64,000 nucleotides of DNA, taken from assembly GCF_000156335.1 (NCBI RefSeq), contig NZ_DS999213.1, forward strand, positions 3,340,111 through 3,404,110. The letters run 5' to 3'. The position numbers were made by a program, and so were the translations under genes. Of this stretch, positions 60,781 to 64,000 are shown in pieces. The notes below the pieces were generated by a model. That model worked only from the letters and a program-made list of their open reading frames with translations, did not search any database and was not told the origin of the DNA. Position 1 is the stretch's first letter; each line of letters starts with the position of its first letter. The stretch is from Roseobacter sp. GAI101. Its GTDB lineage: Bacteria > Pseudomonadota > Alphaproteobacteria > Rhodobacterales > Rhodobacteraceae.

Positions 60781-62514
60781 ATGAGGCGCGCCAGTATGAT
60801 CCGTAATCTTCTTTTTTCCGCCAGTGTGATCGCTCTTGGCCTGACCACTGCGATGCCCGTCGCGGCGCAGTCCGTTTCAGGGTCCTATCTGGCGGGGCGT
60901 CATGCGGCCGTACGCAGCGATTTTGCAGAAGCCGCGAAATATTACGGTCAGGCCCTGGCGCGCGATACGAAAAACCCCGAGTTTCTGGAAAGTACGATTC
61001 TGGCGTATCTGTCTTTGGGCGACGTCACCAAGGCCATCCCGCTGGCAAAGGTGCTCGAGGATAGAAACGAGCAGTCTCAGGTCGCTTATCTGGTGCTGAC
61101 AGCTGGCATAGCGCAGGATGAAAACTTTGCCGGTTTGCTGGCGCAACCCGCTGATGATGGCGGCATTGGGCCATGGGTCAACGGGCTGGTCAAGGCGTGG
61201 TCGCATATCGGTGCTGGCGATATGACTGCAGCGATCAAGCAGTTCGATGACCTGAGCAAGGAACCCGGGATGCAGGGGTATGTCTTGTACCACAAGGCCC
61301 TGGCTCTGGCATCCGTCGGTGATTACGAAGGGGCAGAGGCGATTTTTTCCTCGAACCTTGCAGGCAGTGCGGCGCAGACCCGTCGCGGTGTGATCGCGCG
61401 GGCTGAGATCCTGGGACAGTTGGACCGCAAGGATCAGGCACTTGCCTTGATCAAGGACAGCTTTGGCGACACCAGCGACCCCGAGCTTGATGCGCTGGTC
61501 ACCGCGCTGCAAGGCGATGGTCCGGTCAGCTTTACCCACATCCAGGATGCCAAGGCCGGCATCGCCGAGGTGTTCTTTACCTTTGCCGCAGTGTTGCGCA
61601 CTGAATCCGCGGGTGATTATTACGTTCTGCTATATGCGCGCATCGCGCGGTTCCTGCGCCCGGATCACATCGACGCCTTGCTGTTGACCGCCGATCTGCT
61701 GGAAAGCCTTGGGCAATATGATCTGGCGATCGAAGAATTGCAGGCCGTGCCCGCCGACGATCCTGCCTACCACGCGGCAGAACTGGGCCGTGCCGCTGCT
61801 TTGCGCCAATCTGACAAGCCCGATCAGGCGATCGAAGTGCTGCAACAGTTGACCCGCAGCCATGGGGATCTGCCTGCCGTGCATTCCGCCTTGGGTGATG
61901 CATTGCGCGCGCAGGACAATTGGGAAGCCGCGATCAAATCCTATGACCGCGCGGTTGAACTGACATCGGAAAGCAACCCGCAGCGGTGGGTGCTGTTCTA
62001 TGCGCGCGGCATTGCCGAAGAACGCAGCGGCGACGGCAAGGGGGCCGAAAAGGACTTTCGCGCAGCACTCGCGATCAACCCGGAACAGCCACAGGTGCTG
62101 AACTATCTGGGATATTCGCTGGTCGAACAGGGCCGCAATCTGGACGAGGCGCTGAACATGATCGAACGCGCCGTCGCGGCCAGCCCTGATTCCGGCTATA
62201 TCGTCGATTCACTCGGATGGGTGCTGTACCGCCTTGGCCGCTACGAGGAAGCGGTCGGCCAGATGGAGCGTGCCGTCGAATTGATCGCGGTCGACCCGGT
62301 GGTAAACGACCATTTGGGCGACGTGTACTGGGCCGTGGGCCGCCACCGCGAGGCTGAATTCCAGTGGCGTCGGGCGCTGTCCTTTGTCGACCCAGAAGAT
62401 GCCGACAGCGAAGCAGACCCGGACCGGATGCGCCGCAAGCTCGAGGTGGGGCTGGACGTAGTCCTGCAAGAAGAGGGTGCTGACCCCCTGACCAAGGTTT
62501 CCGCCGGCCAATGA
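60781..62514 (+). CDS. Secreted tetratricopeptide-repeat protein
   Basis: A 577-residue protein with a signal peptide (about 1-29, ending PVAAQS). The body consists of many TPR-type helix pairs, for example SDFAEAAKYYGQALARDTKN near the N-terminus, GQYDLAIEELQAVPADDPAYHAAE, EAAIKSYDRAVEL, and a C-terminal LGYSLVEQGRNLDEALNMIE. Such proteins are scaffolds, often for outer-membrane or cell-wall assembly. ATG 60781; a second ATG five codons in is also possible. Its stop overlaps the ispE ATG. Confidence 0.85.
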   Translation: MRRASMIRNLLFSASVIALGLTTAMPVAAQSVSGSYLAGRHAAVRSDFAEAAKYYGQALARDTKNPEFLESTILAYLSLGDVTKAIPLAKVLEDRNEQSQVAYLVLTAGIAQDENFAGLLAQPADDGGIGPWVNGLVKAWSHIGAGDMTAAIKQFDDLSKEPGMQGYVLYHKALALASVGDYEGAEAIFSSNLAGSAAQTRRGVIARAEILGQLDRKDQALALIKDSFGDTSDPELDALVTALQGDGPVSFTHIQDAKAGIAEVFFTFAAVLRTESAGDYYVLLYARIARFLRPDHIDALLLTADLLESLGQYDLAIEELQAVPADDPAYHAAELGRAAALRQSDKPDQAIEVLQQLTRSHGDLPAVHSALGDALRAQDNWEAAIKSYDRAVELTSESNPQRWVLFYARGIAEERSGDGKGAEKDFRAALAINPEQPQVLNYLGYSLVEQGRNLDEALNMIERAVAASPDSGYIVDSLGWVLYRLGRYEEAVGQMERAVELIAVDPVVNDHLGDVYWAVGRHREAEFQWRRALSFVDPEDADSEADPDRMRRKLEVGLDVVLQEEGADPLTKVSAGQ

Positions 62515-63368
62515 CCACGGATGGCGCGATGCTTGGGCTGGCGGCATCGGCGCGCGCATGGGCCAAGGTCAATCTGACGCTTCACGTGACGGGCCAGCGC
62601 AGTGACGGTTACCATCTGCTGGACAGTCTCGTGGTGCGCGCGGGGGTGGGCGATGTGCTTTCGGTTACCCCTTCGGACCAGCTCGGATTGAGCGTGGATG
62701 GCGTTTTTGCAGAGGCAGCACCGCTGGACGGGCGCAATCTGGTGGTGCGCGCAGCGCGTTTGCTGGATGACGGCGTCGGGCGTGGCGCGCAGATACAACT
62801 GACCAAACAGCTGCCCGCAGCGGCAGGAATAGGTGGCGGTTCCGCCGATGCTGCGGCGACGTTGCATTTGCTTGGCGCGCATTGGGGGCTGCCCGTGCCC
62901 GCTGATGTGTCCGAATTGGGGGCTGACGTGCCCGTTTGCCTGCAGGATCACCCGCAGCGGATGCGCGGCGTCGGCGAGGTGCTCACGCCCGCCGGACCAT
63001 TGCCACCGTGCTGGCTGGTACTGGTGAACCCGAATAAATCCGCCGCAACGCCGGATGTTTTCAACCAGCTCGAGACAAAGTTGAACCCGCCGATGCCGGA
63101 CGTCTTGCCGGTGTTCGACAACGTGCCGGCGTTTGCCGCATGGCTGGGCACGCAGCGCAATGATCTTGAGAGCGCAGCAATGCCAATCGTTCCCGAGATC
63201 GCGGATTGTCTTGGGGCGTTGCAGGACGCGCTGCTGGCGCGGATGTCCGGGTCCGGTGCGACGTGCTTTGGTCTGTACGAAAGCGAATATCTGGCCAACC
63301 GCGCCGCCGCGCGTATTGGCAAGGCGCAGCCCGGTTGGTGGGTCGCGGCGGGCCCTGTTCTTAGTTGA
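62511..63368 (+). CDS. ispE: 4-Diphosphocytidyl-2-C-methyl-D-erythritol kinase
   Basis: A GHMP kinase of the MEP isoprenoid pathway. The 285-residue protein has AWAKVNLTLHVTGQRSDGYH near 16-35, the phosphate loop LPAAAGIGGGSADAAATL near 102-120 and a C-terminal MSGSGATCFGLYE. Coupled by ATGA to the TPR gene. The stop overlaps the convergent polyprenyl synthase by eight bases. Confidence 0.94.
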   Translation: MTTDGAMLGLAASARAWAKVNLTLHVTGQRSDGYHLLDSLVVRAGVGDVLSVTPSDQLGLSVDGVFAEAAPLDGRNLVVRAARLLDDGVGRGAQIQLTKQLPAAAGIGGGSADAAATLHLLGAHWGLPVPADVSELGADVPVCLQDHPQRMRGVGEVLTPAGPLPPCWLVLVNPNKSAATPDVFNQLETKLNPPMPDVLPVFDNVPAFAAWLGTQRNDLESAAMPIVPEIADCLGALQDALLARMSGSGATCFGLYESEYLANRAAARIGKAQPGWWVAAGPVLS

Positions 63369-64000
63369 TCCGCGCGACCACGTAATCGGCCAGATCGCGC
63401 AACATGTCGCGCACGCCGTGCTCTGGCAGGGCGTCCAGGGCCGCCTTGGCGCGGTTCGCCCATGCAACGGCTTCGGCCCGGGTCTGGGTCATGGTGTCGT
63501 GCTTGTGTAGCAGCGACAGGGCATGCTCCAAATCGCCGTCTTCCTGGCGGCCTTTTTCGATCGTGCGGGTCCAGAACGCGTGTTCTTCGGCATCAGCCCT
63601 GGCCACGGCTTTGATCACCGGCAAGGTCAACTTGCGTTCGCGAAAATCGTCACCGATGTTCTTGCCCGTGGCGCTGGCATCGCCCTGATAATCCAGCAGA
63701 TCATCGACGATCTGAAAGGCGATCCCCAAGGCGTCACCAAAATCGAACAAGGCCTGAACCTGCGCGTCAGGGGCCCCTGCGATCACGCCGCCTACTTCGG
63801 TTGCGGCTGAAAACAGCGCCGCCGTCTTGCCGCGCACGACCTGAAGGTACACGCTCTCATCCGTTGCAAGGTTCTGCGCTGCGGTCAGTTGCAGCACTTC
63901 GCCTTCGGCAATGGTGGCGGAGGCGTTGGACAGGATCGCAAGCACGCGCATGTTGTTGGTTTCGGTCATCAACTGGAAGCTGCGAGCGAAGAGGTAATCG
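63361..64000 (-). CDS. Polyprenyl (octa/decaprenyl) diphosphate synthase (C-terminal part)
   Basis: The gene enters from the right edge and only about 212 C-terminal residues are present. The visible sequence carries DYLFARSFQLM, EGEVLQL, KTAALFSAATEVG and the second Asp-rich motif FQIVDDLLDYQGD, then GKNIGDDFRERKLTLPVI, all normal for long-chain polyprenyl synthases of the IspB/DdsA type, making the ubiquinone side chain. The first DDxxD lies outside the window. Chain length cannot be told from this part. Confidence 0.9.
   Translation of the reverse strand, partial: DYLFARSFQLMTETNNMRVLAILSNASATIAEGEVLQLTAAQNLATDESVYLQVVRGKTAALFSAATEVGGVIAGAPDAQVQALFDFGDALGIAFQIVDDLLDYQGDASATGKNIGDDFRERKLTLPVIKAVARADAEEHAFWTRTIEKGRQEDGDLEHALSLLHKHDTMTQTRAEAVAWANRAKAALDALPEHGVRDMLRDLADYVVARIN

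Noticed and set aside
1..64000. CRISPR array, insertion sequence, prophage or genomic island
   Set aside because: No regularly spaced direct repeats, transposase, integrase or phage structural gene was found in reading through the window on either strand; content looks like core chromosome throughout.

Overview
The window looks like a stretch of an alphaproteobacterial chromosome from the Rhodobacterales (Roseobacter group). Pointers are a 44-residue aa3-type cytochrome oxidase subunit IV, a complete polyol (sorbitol/mannitol, smo/mtlK type) ABC transport and oxidation locus, plant-type glutamate-cysteine ligase, a Family-4-like uracil-DNA glycosylase, a DmdC-like acyl-CoA dehydrogenase, and short conserved hypothetical genes of kinds I associate with this group. 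The sequence is moderately GC-rich and very gene-dense, with many ATGA/GTGA stop-start overlaps. I see no transposase, integrase, phage gene, CRISPR array or rRNA. There is one tRNA gene, tRNA-Arg(ACG).

Layout. 1-646 (minus): rpmH-rnpA-yidD (yidD cut by the edge). 950-4494: TVP38 membrane protein, FAD disulfide-oxidoreductase homologue, sensor kinase. 4735-4811: tRNA-Arg. 5026-8883: small conserved gene, then a DegP-type protease divergent from an OmpR-type two-component pair. 8981-16081: quinone oxidoreductase, EamA transporter, CoxG-like protein, YadG/YadH-like ABC exporter, S49 peptidase with a 55-residue zinc-ribbon membrane protein and a Ca2+/cation antiporter, pteridine-reductase-like SDR. 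16368-19710: uvrC, pgsA, moaD, moaE. 19711-22987 (minus): coiled-coil membrane protein, BON-like/OmpA protein, ubiA. 23000-25775: rsmE, hypothetical, gshA. 25856-30588 (minus): one tightly packed operon, pyrB, two PH-like membrane proteins, a tail-anchored protein, a 34-residue membrane peptide, a degenerate dihydroorotase (PyrC'-like), plsY and a small hypothetical. 30742-37636: uracil-DNA glycosylase, LysE exporter, moaB, then an RND adaptor and permease. 37637-44352: DsbD-N-like protein, YqgE, Sua5/TsaC, acyl-CoA dehydrogenase, MBL hydrolase, small gene, oxidase subunit IV, lipoprotein. 44341-49481: azlCD, then fdhD-mobA-mobB-moeA, the last with an extra N-terminal domain. 49552-56895 (minus): smoE-smoF-smoG-smoS-araC-mtlK-smoK. 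57120-64000: conserved hypothetical, greA, ETF-ubiquinone oxidoreductase, TPR protein, ispE, and the end of a polyprenyl diphosphate synthase.

Themes. Molybdenum-cofactor genes sit at three places (moaDE, moaB, fdhD-mobAB-moeA), so they are dispersed and probably serve molybdoenzymes encoded elsewhere. The smo locus holds uptake, oxidation and a regulator for hexitols in one transcription unit. ubiA and the terminal polyprenyl synthase belong to ubiquinone synthesis, and ETF-QO feeds the ubiquinone pool, plausibly taking electrons from acyl-CoA dehydrogenases like the one at 40211.

The most interesting material, in my reading, is: (1) the pyrB cassette, where four small genes, three predicted membrane proteins among them and all stop-start coupled, lie between pyrB and a dihydroorotase homologue that has lost its metal and catalytic residues; (2) the fusion of a roughly 285-residue DUF429/RNase-H-like domain to MoeA; (3) the uracil-DNA glycosylase lacking three of the four Fe-S cysteines; and (4) the C-terminal extensions on both RND pump subunits. 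All of these are readings of sequence by eye; no database search was run.
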